From Candidatus Gastranaerophilales bacterium (lineage in GTDB: Bacteria; Cyanobacteriota; Vampirovibrionia; Gastranaerophilales; JANQFW01): a stretch of 34,041 bases of DNA. The stretch lies in NCBI GenBank assembly GCA_028282645.1, contig JANQHM010000110.1, positions 1-34,041 on the forward strand, read 5' to 3'. The notes beneath the pieces were generated by a model that had not been told where the DNA came from, ran no database searches, and saw only the letters and a list, made by a program, of their open reading frames with translations. Shown here piece after piece: positions 16,785 to 24,392 of this stretch (position 1 is its first letter; each line of letters begins with the position of its first letter). Made by a program: the position numbers and the translations under genes.

Positions 16785-17465
16785 TTACTTGAGCAACCAG
16801 TTTTTGTACCCCTTCGGATAAAGAGCACATACTCCAGTGAGGCTTTTTTTCACAACAAACCCTTTCGGCATATTTTTATTACGCTGATTAGATTCACTCT
16901 TATCATGACCTATGGAGTAGTAAATACCGGCAACTCCAACAGGCACAAGCATTGCATTTTTAGGTAAAATTCGATATTTATTTATATTATAAATTTCATC
17001 GTCTCTTAATTGCCCAGTTACTAACCTAAAAGGGCTAATTCTGGAATTGGCAAACTCTTCTTTTGAAAAGTTATAAGCCTGCTGATTAGGCCTGGCATAC
17101 CAAGCCGCGGTTCCATAAATAGTCGCCCCAATCGCCGCAGCTGTTGATAAAGAAATACCCCATATTTTTTTTAATTGCTTTCTCATTTGAGCCTTTAAGT
17201 CAGCTGACAGTTTATCGTAATCTTTTTGACCGATAAGGTTATGTTTTTTACAAAAGTTGTATTTACTTCTCCTTGCCAGTAGTAAAGCCATTCCACCTCC
17301 TAGCAAAGAGGCAAAAAAAGCACCTCCAATAGCCGGACCAATAATATTTATTTTATTATTGCGGACTAAATTAGTGTTTATACTATTATTAGAACTTTCT
17401 TTTATTTCTTCTTGTGGTTGTGCGACTAGTCGCGGCTTGCTTAATGAAGCAGATCTTACTACCAT
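16785..17465 (-). CDS. Membrane protein of unknown function
   Basis: 226 residues. I do not recognise the family. The N-terminal ~38 residues are polar (Ser/Asn-rich). Two clear membrane segments are IIGPAIGGAFFASLLGGGMA (~res 40-65) and SLSTAAAIGATIYGTAAWYA (~res 108-128), with a weaker third at LVPVGVAGIYYSIG (~res 172-186). A basic stretch (KKHNLIGQKDYDKLSADLKA) lies between the first two. The tail GFVVKKSLTGVCALYPKGYK is basic and has one Cys. GGGAG stands 7 bases before the ATG. A terminator follows directly, so it is a single-gene unit convergent with the chemoreceptor. A lineage-specific envelope protein is likely. Confidence 0.6.
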   Translation of the reverse strand: MVVRSASLSKPRLVAQPQEEIKESSNNSINTNLVRNNKINIIGPAIGGAFFASLLGGGMALLLARRSKYNFCKKHNLIGQKDYDKLSADLKAQMRKQLKKIWGISLSTAAAIGATIYGTAAWYARPNQQAYNFSKEEFANSRISPFRLVTGQLRDDEIYNINKYRILPKNAMLVPVGVAGIYYSIGHDKSESNQRNKNMPKGFVVKKSLTGVCALYPKGYKNWLLK

Positions 17466-17837
17466 TCCACATCTCCCAACATATATCTATTCTTAATTAT
17501 TAAAAACCAAACAAAACATTAATTGCTATCTTTTTATATTATCAAGTAAATTTTATTATTTAAATTTGATAAGACTTAAGCAAATAGTTCAAAAATGTCT
17601 TGGTTATTAGGATTCTTTAAGCAACCGGCCTGTAGTGCCATCAGGAAAACCAGCACAGAGGCCAGGCCTATTTTTTTTAGCTTCATATCCCGGCGGCACC
17701 TCTTGCTTCTTAGCCAATTGCATGATAATCTTTTTCAAGATATAAAAGATATCTATCAAAAAAAAATTTAAAACTAGTTTAAATAATAGAGTATACTTGT
17801 TGTTTAAGTAGGTTAGAAAAAAGAAAGAGAACGCAAA
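17466..17837. other. Intergenic region holding a small lipoprotein candidate
   Basis: 372 bp between the orphan membrane protein gene and speD. Bases 17576-17686 encode the 36-residue lipoprotein candidate on the minus strand. The 150 bases between it and speD must hold two divergent promoters; TATACT at about 17793 is a possible speD -10. Confidence 0.5.
17576..17686 (-). CDS. Very small lipoprotein (36 residues)
   Basis: The translation starts MKLKKIGLASVLVFLMAL and runs into QAGC at residues 19-22: a Lys-rich start, an uninterrupted hydrophobic core and an Ala-Gly-Cys lipobox. After lipidation and cleavage the mature peptide would be only ~15 residues (C-LKNPNNQDIFELFA). The -3 position is Gln, where Leu is usual, so the lipobox is slightly off consensus. 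AGAGGTG lies about 10 bases before the ATG, which is acceptable. It is divergent from speD. It may be a genuine tiny lipoprotein, like the small entericidin-type lipoproteins, or the surviving head of a longer lost gene. Confidence 0.55.
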   Translation of the reverse strand: MKLKKIGLASVLVFLMALQAGCLKNPNNQDIFELFA

Positions 17838-18278
17838 TTGAAACTACAAGAGCAGTTTAAAACAGAACTATCAAAGTCAACACATTTAGGACGTCATATC
17901 TTAGCTGAATTTTTTGATTGTGATTCTAATATTTTAAATAATGTTGAATTAATTGAGCAATTAATGACGGATGCTGCAATTAAAAGCAAAGCTACGATAA
18001 TAGAAAAAAATTTTCATATGTTTAGCCCATACGGGGTAAGCGGTGTAATTATAATTTCAGAATCTCATTTGACAATACATACATGGCCGGAGTATGGTTA
18101 TGCTGCGGTTGATCTGTTTACTTGCGGTGATACAACGGATCCTATGATTGCTTTTAATCATTTAAAAAATGGTTTGCATTCTAAAAACGGCTCATATTCC
18201 GAGCTTAAAAGGGGTATAATGGATCCAAAAAATCAAGAAATCATAAAAGTTCCTTTCCAAATCAGGGAGCAAATGTAA
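17838..18278 (+). CDS. speD: S-adenosylmethionine decarboxylase proenzyme
   Basis: 146-residue class 1B SpeD that makes decarboxylated SAM, the aminopropyl donor for spermidine. Autocleavage within SESHLTIHTWPE between E75 and S76 would turn S76 into the pyruvoyl group; H81 and C96 (FTCGD) match the processing and catalytic His and Cys of the Thermotoga enzyme. LGRHILAEFFDCD (~res 17-29) is the typical beginning. The start is a TTG; no in-frame ATG exists before residue 43, and the distance to LGRH suits the family. It is followed 266 bases later by speE, so the pair forms the spermidine route, probably from separate or read-through transcripts. Confidence 0.93.
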   Translation: MKLQEQFKTELSKSTHLGRHILAEFFDCDSNILNNVELIEQLMTDAAIKSKATIIEKNFHMFSPYGVSGVIIISESHLTIHTWPEYGYAAVDLFTCGDTTDPMIAFNHLKNGLHSKNGSYSELKRGIMDPKNQEIIKVPFQIREQM

Positions 18279-18354
18279 TAAAATAAATGATTTATAGCTG
18301 GTTACTAACCTATAAGGCAAGTAATTTATACTACCTATAAAATACCTTTCTTCT

Positions 18355-18442
18355 CATTCAAGCGTGTTGAATCTGATAAAACAGGCTATATTCAGAATCG
18401 CGAAGTGGAAATGTTAATAAAGTGAAATGGTCAATTTTACTT
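18355..18442 (-). repeat. R1-related repeat, divergent subfamily copy
   Basis: It aligns with the 1230-1320 copy: TTCAAGCGTGT against TTCAATCGTGT, GATAAAA-AGGCTAT against AATAAAATAAGCTAT, and GTGAAATGGTCAATTTTA against GTGAAATGGGCAATTTTA. It lies between speD and speE. The outer R1 end is missing or mutated. Confidence 0.5.
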
Positions 18443-18544
18443 TAGAGTAATCTTAAATTTAATTTTGGAGCAGTATAAATTATTTTATTATTTTTATTTT
18501 AACGGTGAAATAGAATAAATAATTTTAAGAAAGGAACTATATAA

Positions 18545-19387
18545 GTGAATTTGGATATGTGGTACACAGAAAAACAAGATGATGGCTTAGGCATATCTCT
18601 TAAGGTAAATGATATTTTATATAGCGAAAAATCTGAGTTTCAACAAATAGATATACTCAATACTTACTTTTACGGTAAAGTGCTGTATTTAGACGGTCTT
18701 TTAATGACTACAGAAAAAGATGAATTTATTTATCACGAAATGATAAGCCATATTCCTTTATTAAGCCATCCTGAACCTAAACAGATTTTGATTATTGGCG
18801 GTGGTGACGGCGGTACCGTAAGAGAAGTATTAAAGTATCCTTCTGTAAAAAGAGTTGTGCTTTGTGAAATAGACGGAAAAGTAATTGAAGCTTGTAAAAA
18901 GCATCTGCCAAGCATTGCAGGAAGACTGGATGATCCAAAGGTTGATATTCAAGTTAGAGACGGTGTTACTTATATAGCTGATCATAAAAATAGTTTTGAT
19001 GTAATTTTAATAGATTCGACAGATCCCTTAGGCCCTGGAGAAGGTCTTTTTACAGAAGAATTTTATACCAATGTAAAGCAGGCACTTAAGCCTAATGGCA
19101 TTATGGTAGCTCAATCCGAGTCTCCTATTAGCAATCAAAGGGAAATAAAATTAATTTATGGCATATTAAATAAAGTATTTTCTAATGTTCATACTTATGT
19201 AGCACCTATACCTACATATCCGGCCGGATTTTGGAGTTGGTGCTTCTGCTCAAAAGCTACAAAGCCTCTTGAATATATTAATGAAGAGCTTCAGGCAAAA
19301 ATAGAAAAAGAAACAAAATATTATAATAAAGAAATTCATAACTCAGCATTTGCTTTGCCTAATTTTGTTAAGCAATTGGTTGAGTAA
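18545..19387 (+). CDS. speE: Spermidine synthase
   Basis: 280-residue aminopropyltransferase moving the aminopropyl group of decarboxylated SAM to putrescine, releasing methylthioadenosine. A beta-strand N-terminal domain ends in YLDGLLMTTEKDEFIYHEM (~res 42-60). The Rossmann part has ILIIGGGDGGTVREVLK (~res 80), CEIDGKVIEACKK (~res 105) and the catalytic-site ILIDSTDPLGPGEGLF (~res 155), all conserved in SpeE. The start is GTG at 18545 with AGGAAC upstream; the family start MDLWYTE-like (NLDMWYTEKQ) confirms it. It follows speD in the same direction and precedes the methyl-transfer cluster by 40 bases. Confidence 0.95.
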   Translation: MNLDMWYTEKQDDGLGISLKVNDILYSEKSEFQQIDILNTYFYGKVLYLDGLLMTTEKDEFIYHEMISHIPLLSHPEPKQILIIGGGDGGTVREVLKYPSVKRVVLCEIDGKVIEACKKHLPSIAGRLDDPKVDIQVRDGVTYIADHKNSFDVILIDSTDPLGPGEGLFTEEFYTNVKQALKPNGIMVAQSESPISNQREIKLIYGILNKVFSNVHTYVAPIPTYPAGFWSWCFCSKATKPLEYINEELQAKIEKETKYYNKEIHNSAFALPNFVKQLVE

Positions 19388-19427
19388 AATTTATACTTTT
19401 AATTAAATTTAACCTAGGGGGAGAAAT

Positions 19428-20528
19428 ATGAGTAAAGACAAATTGCAAAAGCTTGCAACAGGAGTAGGGAGTTTACCGCATACAAGTTCTAAAGATGCAC
19501 TGGATTTAATTATAAAAGCATTTCCAAACTTTCCATTTTGGCCTCAACTAGGAAATTTAAGCCCTGAGGAAGACATGATGGTTCAGTATAATGAAAAAAT
19601 CCCCGGTGTTATCTTTGACAAAGCTGATAATCGATGGTATATAGATCAAGAAGATGAAAGTTTTTTTGAGCAATTGGAAGAGTTTTTTATGGACTATGAG
19701 GAAATAGTCAGTGAAAAAAACTGGAATTTGCTTGATAAATACGCCATTTCAGAAAAGTACTGTTCTTCTTTTGATGAATTTTTAAATATATTAAGTAAAA
19801 CACAACCTATTGCAATAAAAGGACAAATAGTAGGACCCTTTACTTATGCTACATCGCTTGTTGACAGAGAAAAAAAATGCGCATTTTATGATGATACATT
19901 AAGAGAGGTTGCAGTAAAAGGATTAACCTTAAAAGCCTTATGGCAATTGAAACATTTTAAAGAGGTTTCTCCAAATAGTATACCTGTAATGTTTATGGAT
20001 GAACCAAGTATATCTCAATATGGTACATCTGCGTTTTTGACTGTATCAAAAGAAGATATTCTCTCTTGTATAGATGAAATTGCTAATATTATGAAAGAAA
20101 ATGGTGCGTCAATTGGTGTTCACTGTTGCGGAAAAACAGATTGGTCCTTAATTACATCCAGCCAGGTAGATATACTTAATTTTGATGCTTATGCTTTTTC
20201 TGAAAGCCTTTCTTTATATTCAAATGAAATAAAAGAATTTCTTAAAAGAGGAGGTATGATTGCGTGGGGAATTGTGCCTACTCTGGATATAGATGCTCTA
20301 GAAAAAACAGATATCAATGAATTAAAAGACATATTGGCTAAAGCTTTTGACTATCTTTCTGATAAAGGCATTGACAGAGAATTGTTATTAAACTCTAGCA
20401 TAATAACGCCAAGTTGCGGAGCCGGCGGATTAAGTGTAGAATTAGCAGAAAAGGCTTTGGTGCTAACTGGTGAGTTATCAAAGTTGTTAAAGTCAGGAGA
20501 TATTAAGGAAGAATCAATAAATTTCTAA
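19428..20528 (+). CDS. MetE-core/UROD-fold zinc methyltransferase-like protein
   Basis: 366 residues, with the TIM-barrel fold of cobalamin-independent methionine synthase C-terminal domains and uroporphyrinogen decarboxylases. The zinc ligand pattern of MetE is kept: H232 and C234 in VHCCGKTDW and C330 in TPSCGAGGLS. MFMDEPSIS (~res 188) matches the conserved DEP loop of MetE. The MetE N-terminal half is absent, as in 'core' MetE proteins that take methyl groups from a methyl-corrinoid rather than from folate. It is first of a set with a CooC-like ATPase, FolD and an AcsE-like methyltransferase. A corrinoid-linked methionine synthase is therefore the favoured inference; other zinc methyltransferases remain possible. 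A ribosome site GGGGGAG precedes the ATG. Confidence 0.72.
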   Translation: MSKDKLQKLATGVGSLPHTSSKDALDLIIKAFPNFPFWPQLGNLSPEEDMMVQYNEKIPGVIFDKADNRWYIDQEDESFFEQLEEFFMDYEEIVSEKNWNLLDKYAISEKYCSSFDEFLNILSKTQPIAIKGQIVGPFTYATSLVDREKKCAFYDDTLREVAVKGLTLKALWQLKHFKEVSPNSIPVMFMDEPSISQYGTSAFLTVSKEDILSCIDEIANIMKENGASIGVHCCGKTDWSLITSSQVDILNFDAYAFSESLSLYSNEIKEFLKRGGMIAWGIVPTLDIDALEKTDINELKDILAKAFDYLSDKGIDRELLLNSSIITPSCGAGGLSVELAEKALVLTGELSKLLKSGDIKEESINF

Positions 20529-20573
20529 AAAAAAACAGATATATCCAAGTTTAATAAGGAGAAAAATAAAAAA

Positions 20574-21326
20574 ATGACAGTTTCTATAGCAATAACAGGC
20601 AAAAGCGGGAGCGGAAAAACTACAGTGATAAAGTCTGTCTCTGAATCACTCAGAAAGATATATCCTGAAAAGTCTATGCTGCTTGTTGATAATGATTTAA
20701 GTAAAGAATTAGGTTTATATTTTGGTATAGAAACGCCAAACACTTTATATGACTTGGTAATCAATAAATATACCTATAAAAGTAAACTGCCTGATGAGAT
20801 GACAAAACAGGAGTATATTGAGTGGGTTTTGCAAGACCTGGTTATATCAGTTAGTGAAAATATTGATTTATTAGCAACCGGTTATATTTCAACTGCTGAG
20901 TGCAAGTGTTTTGCAAAAGGGCAGGTAAAAGAAGCGTTAAATAAATTCATTAAAAACTACGATGTTGTTCTTTTTGACTGTGAATTTGACTTGGAATACT
21001 TAAGCCATCTTATTGAATGTCATATAGATATTACTCTGATTATTGCAGAGCCTACTATTTCATCTGTTTATGCAGCCGGCAAAATAAGGGGCCTATCTCA
21101 AAAGCACGCAGCCGGCGAACAAATAGGGATAATATTAAATAAATTAAAACAAAATAGAATACCTGAAGCAATCTCAGGGTTGTTAAACGAATATGACCTG
21201 GAGCTTTTAGGGACATTGCCTTTTGTTGAAGAGGTTGCTAATAATATTTTTTATACGAAATCAAAAGAGCTGGAGGACCTGATAGAAGGAATTTTATTCA
21301 GACTAAATTTACCGTTTGACAGATAG
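20574..21326 (+). CDS. CooC/AcsF-like P-loop ATPase
   Basis: 250-residue cytosolic SIMIBI-class ATPase. The Walker A GKSGSGKTT (K10 and K15) keeps the signature lysine of deviant Walker A proteins of the MinD/CooC type. LLVDNDLSKELGLYFG (~res 36-51) replaces the usual switch-I 'DxDxN/A' stretch, and LFDCEFDLEYL (~res 137) is the Walker B region. Near the middle there is a C-x-C (ECKCFAKG, ~res 109-111), as the metal-site Cys pair of CooC/AcsF ATPases. In that family the ATPase loads or reactivates metal cofactors of CODH/ACS or corrinoid proteins. Placed between a MetE-core-like gene and FolD/AcsE, a reactivase for a corrinoid protein is plausible. The target gene is not in the window. Confidence 0.75.
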   Translation: MTVSIAITGKSGSGKTTVIKSVSESLRKIYPEKSMLLVDNDLSKELGLYFGIETPNTLYDLVINKYTYKSKLPDEMTKQEYIEWVLQDLVISVSENIDLLATGYISTAECKCFAKGQVKEALNKFIKNYDVVLFDCEFDLEYLSHLIECHIDITLIIAEPTISSVYAAGKIRGLSQKHAAGEQIGIILNKLKQNRIPEAISGLLNEYDLELLGTLPFVEEVANNIFYTKSKELEDLIEGILFRLNLPFDR

Positions 21327-21341
21327 AGAGGGGACAAAGTA

Positions 21342-22193
21342 GTGGCTATATTGATGAAGGGAAAAGATTTATCTGAAAAGTTGCTTGAAAATATAAAAAA
21401 AGAAGTCGCTAACTTAACAGTTAAACCTACAATAGCAGTTATTATCGTTGGAAATAACCCTGCAAGTAAAGTTTATATATCTAAAAAGAAAAAAACAGCT
21501 GAAAATATTGGTATGGACTCTATTATAATTGAGATGCCCGAAGGTACCATTCAGCAAGAATTAGAAACAAAAATAGAAGAACTTAATAATGATAAGGCTG
21601 TAAATGGCATTTTAGTCCAGCTTCCACTACCAAAGCAGATAAACGAGTATAAGATTTTGGAAAAAATATTACCGGAAAAAGATGTTGACGGGTTTCATGC
21701 GCTAAATGTAGGTAAACTTTCTCAAGGTATTGAACCTTCGGCTGTATCATGTACTCCTGCCGGGATTATAGAAATACTGAAAGAATACAACATTGATATA
21801 GAAGGCAAGCATGCAGTTATTGTCGGCCGTTCTAATATTGTAGGCAAGCCTGTGTCTTATTTATTACTAAATAGGCATGCTACTGTGACTATTTGTCATA
21901 GCCGTACTAAAGACTTGGAATCTATAACAAAACAAGCTGATATACTCATAGCAGCCGTGGGTAAAGCTAAATTTATAAAGGAAAAACACATAAAAGATAA
22001 TGCTGTAGTAATAGACGTGGGTATTAACAGAAATGACCAAGGAAAACTTGTTGGGGATGTAGATTTTAACGAAGTAGAACCGAAAGTTAGTCATATTACT
22101 CCTGTACCCGGTGGGGTCGGGCCTATGACTATTGCTATGTTAATGACTAACACTTTAAGGCTTTATAAGAATCAAAGAGAGGAGATAAAATGA
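21342..22193 (+). CDS. folD: Bifunctional methylene-THF dehydrogenase / methenyl-THF cyclohydrolase
   Basis: 283 residues. It interconverts methylene-, methenyl- and formyl-tetrahydrofolate. Catalytic Y45-x3-K49 in SKVYISKKKK, VQLPLPKQ (~res 97), DVDGFHALNVGKL (~res 118), SCTPAGIIEIL (~res 138), the dinucleotide motif GRSNIVGKPV (~res 164) and TPVPGGVGPMT (~res 256) are all present, and the length is standard. The start is GTG with GAGGGG 8 bases upstream. The last four bases overlap the next gene (ATGA), indicating tight co-translation with the AcsE-like methyltransferase. Confidence 0.96.
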   Translation: MAILMKGKDLSEKLLENIKKEVANLTVKPTIAVIIVGNNPASKVYISKKKKTAENIGMDSIIIEMPEGTIQQELETKIEELNNDKAVNGILVQLPLPKQINEYKILEKILPEKDVDGFHALNVGKLSQGIEPSAVSCTPAGIIEILKEYNIDIEGKHAVIVGRSNIVGKPVSYLLLNRHATVTICHSRTKDLESITKQADILIAAVGKAKFIKEKHIKDNAVVIDVGINRNDQGKLVGDVDFNEVEPKVSHITPVPGGVGPMTIAMLMTNTLRLYKNQREEIK

Positions 22194-23122
22194 TATTAAT
22201 TGGTGAAAATATACATATAATTTCAAAAAGGACAAAAGCCGCAATTTTGGAAAGGGATGCTAAATATATACAAAAACTTGCACTAGATCAAGTAAAGGCA
22301 AATGTAGATTATATTGATTTAAATATCGGACCCGCAAGGCGTGGCTCTGAGGGGATTATGGAATGGATGTCGGATGTGATTCAAGATGTGGTCCCTAGTA
22401 TAAAGTTTTCTTTTGACACATCTAACCTGAAAGAAATGGAAGCGGGCTTAAAAAGCGTAAAGAATTCTGATGAATGTATTATTAACAGTACAAGCGGTGA
22501 TCCTGAGAGATTGGAGAACATGGTAAACCTTGCTGCTAAATATAACTCCAATCTTATTGCGCTAACTATGAGTGATGCTACCGGTATACCTAAAGAGCCT
22601 GACGGAAGACTGGAGATAGCATCAATAATTCTGGATAAAACAGCGGAAATGAATATTGATAATACCAAAATATTTATGGATCCACTTGTTTTGCCGGTTA
22701 GTGTTGATCAAAGTCAGACTATGGAAGCACTTAACTCTATACGGGTATTTAAGGAATCATTTGATCCTCCTGTTAAAACTACTGTTGGACTTTCCAATAT
22801 ATCAAACGGCAGTCCTAAAGAACTGAGAGGGCTTATTAATAGAGTATTTGCTATTATGGCAATGGGATGCGGCCTTGATTCTGCGATTGTTGACTCTTTT
22901 GATACGGAATTATTAAGAATTATCAATGTTATTGAGTCTCAGTCACCTGAAAAAGACGGGGATAGTATTTTGATAAATCTATATAATTTAATGCTCGAAT
23001 TTGGAGAGCTCGGCGATTTATCTTATAATAAAGATAATCCTGATGAGGTTAAAATTTATAAGACCGCGCAAATTCTATTTAACGAGAATATTTACGCTCA
23101 TAACTATTTGGATGAGCGTTAA
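22190..23122 (+). CDS. AcsE-like methyltetrahydrofolate:corrinoid methyltransferase
   Basis: 310-residue pterin-binding TIM-barrel protein. IDLNIGPARRG (~res 43), KFSFDTSNLKEMEAGLK (~res 74), CIINSTSGD (~res 96), LIALTMSDATGIPKEPDGR (~res 123), FMDPLVLPVSVDQ (~res 163) and TTVGLSNISNG (~res 199) follow the acetogen AcsE protein block by block. AcsE moves the methyl of methyl-THF to the cobalt of a corrinoid iron-sulfur protein. Compared with Moorella AcsE there is an extra ~40-residue Asp/Glu-rich segment after the active-site half (around res 250-285), just before the usual C-terminal helix. No acsC/D (the corrinoid protein) or acsB is found nearby. It ends the one-carbon cluster. Confidence 0.85.
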   Translation: MILIGENIHIISKRTKAAILERDAKYIQKLALDQVKANVDYIDLNIGPARRGSEGIMEWMSDVIQDVVPSIKFSFDTSNLKEMEAGLKSVKNSDECIINSTSGDPERLENMVNLAAKYNSNLIALTMSDATGIPKEPDGRLEIASIILDKTAEMNIDNTKIFMDPLVLPVSVDQSQTMEALNSIRVFKESFDPPVKTTVGLSNISNGSPKELRGLINRVFAIMAMGCGLDSAIVDSFDTELLRIINVIESQSPEKDGDSILINLYNLMLEFGELGDLSYNKDNPDEVKIYKTAQILFNENIYAHNYLDER

Positions 23123-23184
23123 GCAATAAACAAAAAGTTTAAATGGCATTATAAAGACTGAAAACAGGATATTATTTCGGTAAT

Positions 23185-23262
23185 TATACAGGTTCCAAAT
23201 TAAATTTCAGATATTTCTCTATTAAAGAATCTGAAAAGTATTTTAAAAATAGTAATAGTATA
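23185..23262 (+). repeat. R1 element with internal deletion (about 78 bp)
   Basis: Ends TATACAGG... and ...TAGTATA match R1. The left AAATTAAATTTCAGAT and right AATCTGAAAAGTATTTT blocks are kept, while about 30 central bases (the GAGAATAG region) are lost. Confidence 0.65.
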
Positions 23263-23752
23263 ACTTGATTTTATTAAGTTGTATTAAGTTATGTCTGATA
23301 TAAATATACCCACTTTTGTATAATTATTTGATATTGATATTATTGTTATTTGATATATTTTAAATATTATTATTTTAATTTAGCAATTATTTTTAAAACT
23401 TTGTTTTTATAATATTGGAGATAAGGATAAAACAAAAAAAGGGTAAGAAAAAAGCTAATTAATGATAATAAAGTTTTAAATTTATAGTAATAAAATAAGT
23501 AGATAATGAAGCAAATAGTCAATTGAAGTGAAAATGACAGGAAAATAAATCTGCGAATATGCTAACTCTATGAGTAGTATAATAACGTGGAAAATAGGGA
23601 ATAAACAGGGTGAAGTAAGATATTTTCGTGTGAAAAATAAAATAGGAATGGAATTTGGGCGAGTAAGTTTAGGAAGCTTATATACATAATTGCAAAAAAA
23701 TACCTCATAATATACCTTAATACCTTAATATACCTCATAGCTTATACAACCG

Positions 23753-23774
23753 GGTGACAAAGTCACCTTTTTTT
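23753..23774 (+). terminator. Rho-independent terminator-like hairpin
   Basis: Perfect stem GGTGAC / GTCACC with an AAA loop and seven T, on the plus strand. The nearest plus-strand gene ends 630 bases upstream, so it may belong to a lost gene or serve a long transcript. The stem sequence resembles the R2 palindrome. Confidence 0.65.
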
Positions 23775-23817
23775 ATTGGTGAGGTGGTAGTCATTATCGG
23801 TGTAAGCTAAGTAAATA

Positions 23818-24384
23818 CTATACTTTTAAAAAATGAAATTTTTTAAATTTTTCGTCTAATTGAAAATCCAGTTTTGTATTTTTTTTTCTAGTAAAAAATA
23901 AATCATTATTATCATTGTTATTTACGAAGCAAAGTACAAAATTAATAAAATTTTCAGGGGAGGGGAATTGACTTAAAGTAATTCTATACATTGAATCATA
24001 ACCAAAATGAGCATGATAAGCTGTATGTATATAATCTATATGTGCGTCAATATCACAGTCAAACCTTATATAATTATCTTTTGAAATTTCTTCCGGGTTT
24101 GGCAAAAAAGCTAAATTTGCTTTTTTTAATTGATCCTCCTTTACTTCATAAAACAATTGAAAACAGGAAAGATCCCCTAATTGAAAGCTATATTGTTGCT
24201 TATCAATGACATGTTTAAAAAACTCCTTGTATGAAACATTTAATTTTTTAGGCTCATATTTATTCCATGATAAAATACCCTTGGCTTTGTCAATATAAAA
24301 GTTAGGGTTTATAATGCCCGACTTTTTATAGTTATAATTATAGTATGTTTCCAAGTCATACTTTAATCGTTGAATTAAGTCCAT
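23818..24384 (-). CDS. DUF2290-like protein paired with helicase
   Basis: 188 residues. The central and C-terminal pattern FDCDIDAHIDYIHTAYHAHFG then RITLSQFPSPENFINFVL resembles the DUF2290 family as I remember it (His/Asp-rich middle, arginine, then SP-x2-F-x2-F). There is no known function. No signal peptide or membrane segment; the protein is Lys/Asn/Phe-rich and probably cytosolic. Its ATG is 8 bases after the stop of the helicase gene, with AGGTGA about 12 bases upstream overlapping the helicase end, so the two are one transcript. The pairing suggests a partner or effector of the helicase, perhaps in phage defence; this is inference from architecture only. Confidence 0.5.
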   Translation of the reverse strand: MDLIQRLKYDLETYYNYNYKKSGIINPNFYIDKAKGILSWNKYEPKKLNVSYKEFFKHVIDKQQYSFQLGDLSCFQLFYEVKEDQLKKANLAFLPNPEEISKDNYIRFDCDIDAHIDYIHTAYHAHFGYDSMYRITLSQFPSPENFINFVLCFVNNNDNNDLFFTRKKNTKLDFQLDEKFKKFHFLKV

Positions 24385-24392
24385 AAGTAAAA

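Larger units (their letters stand above)
23123..23817. other. Long intergenic region, 695 bp, no convincing gene
   Basis: It contains a shortened R1 copy (23185-23262), a very AT-rich stretch (23290-23480), a purine-rich stretch with only short frames (23480-23690), a run of direct TACCTTAATA-like repeats (about 23701-23745), the terminator at 23753-23774 and a degenerate R2-like remnant (about 23778-23812, with TCATTATCGGTGTAAG). It separates the metabolic cluster from the helicase cassette and looks like a breakpoint or insertion zone. Confidence 0.5.

Noticed and set aside
17576-17761. Opposite-strand 59-codon frame MSWLLGFFKQ... across the same gap
   Set aside because: No ribosome site and biased, odd composition; the minus-strand frame with a lipoprotein signal explains the coding look better.
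19428-23122. A complete Wood-Ljungdahl (acetogenic) operon
   Set aside because: Only methyl-branch-like genes are present; no CODH, acetyl-CoA synthase, corrinoid iron-sulfur protein or formate-THF ligase is encoded in the window.
23570-23689. 39-codon frame on the plus strand in the long gap (MSSIITWKIG...)
   Set aside because: No ribosome site, no recognisable motif and a stop just upstream; chance is enough to explain it in this purine-rich stretch.
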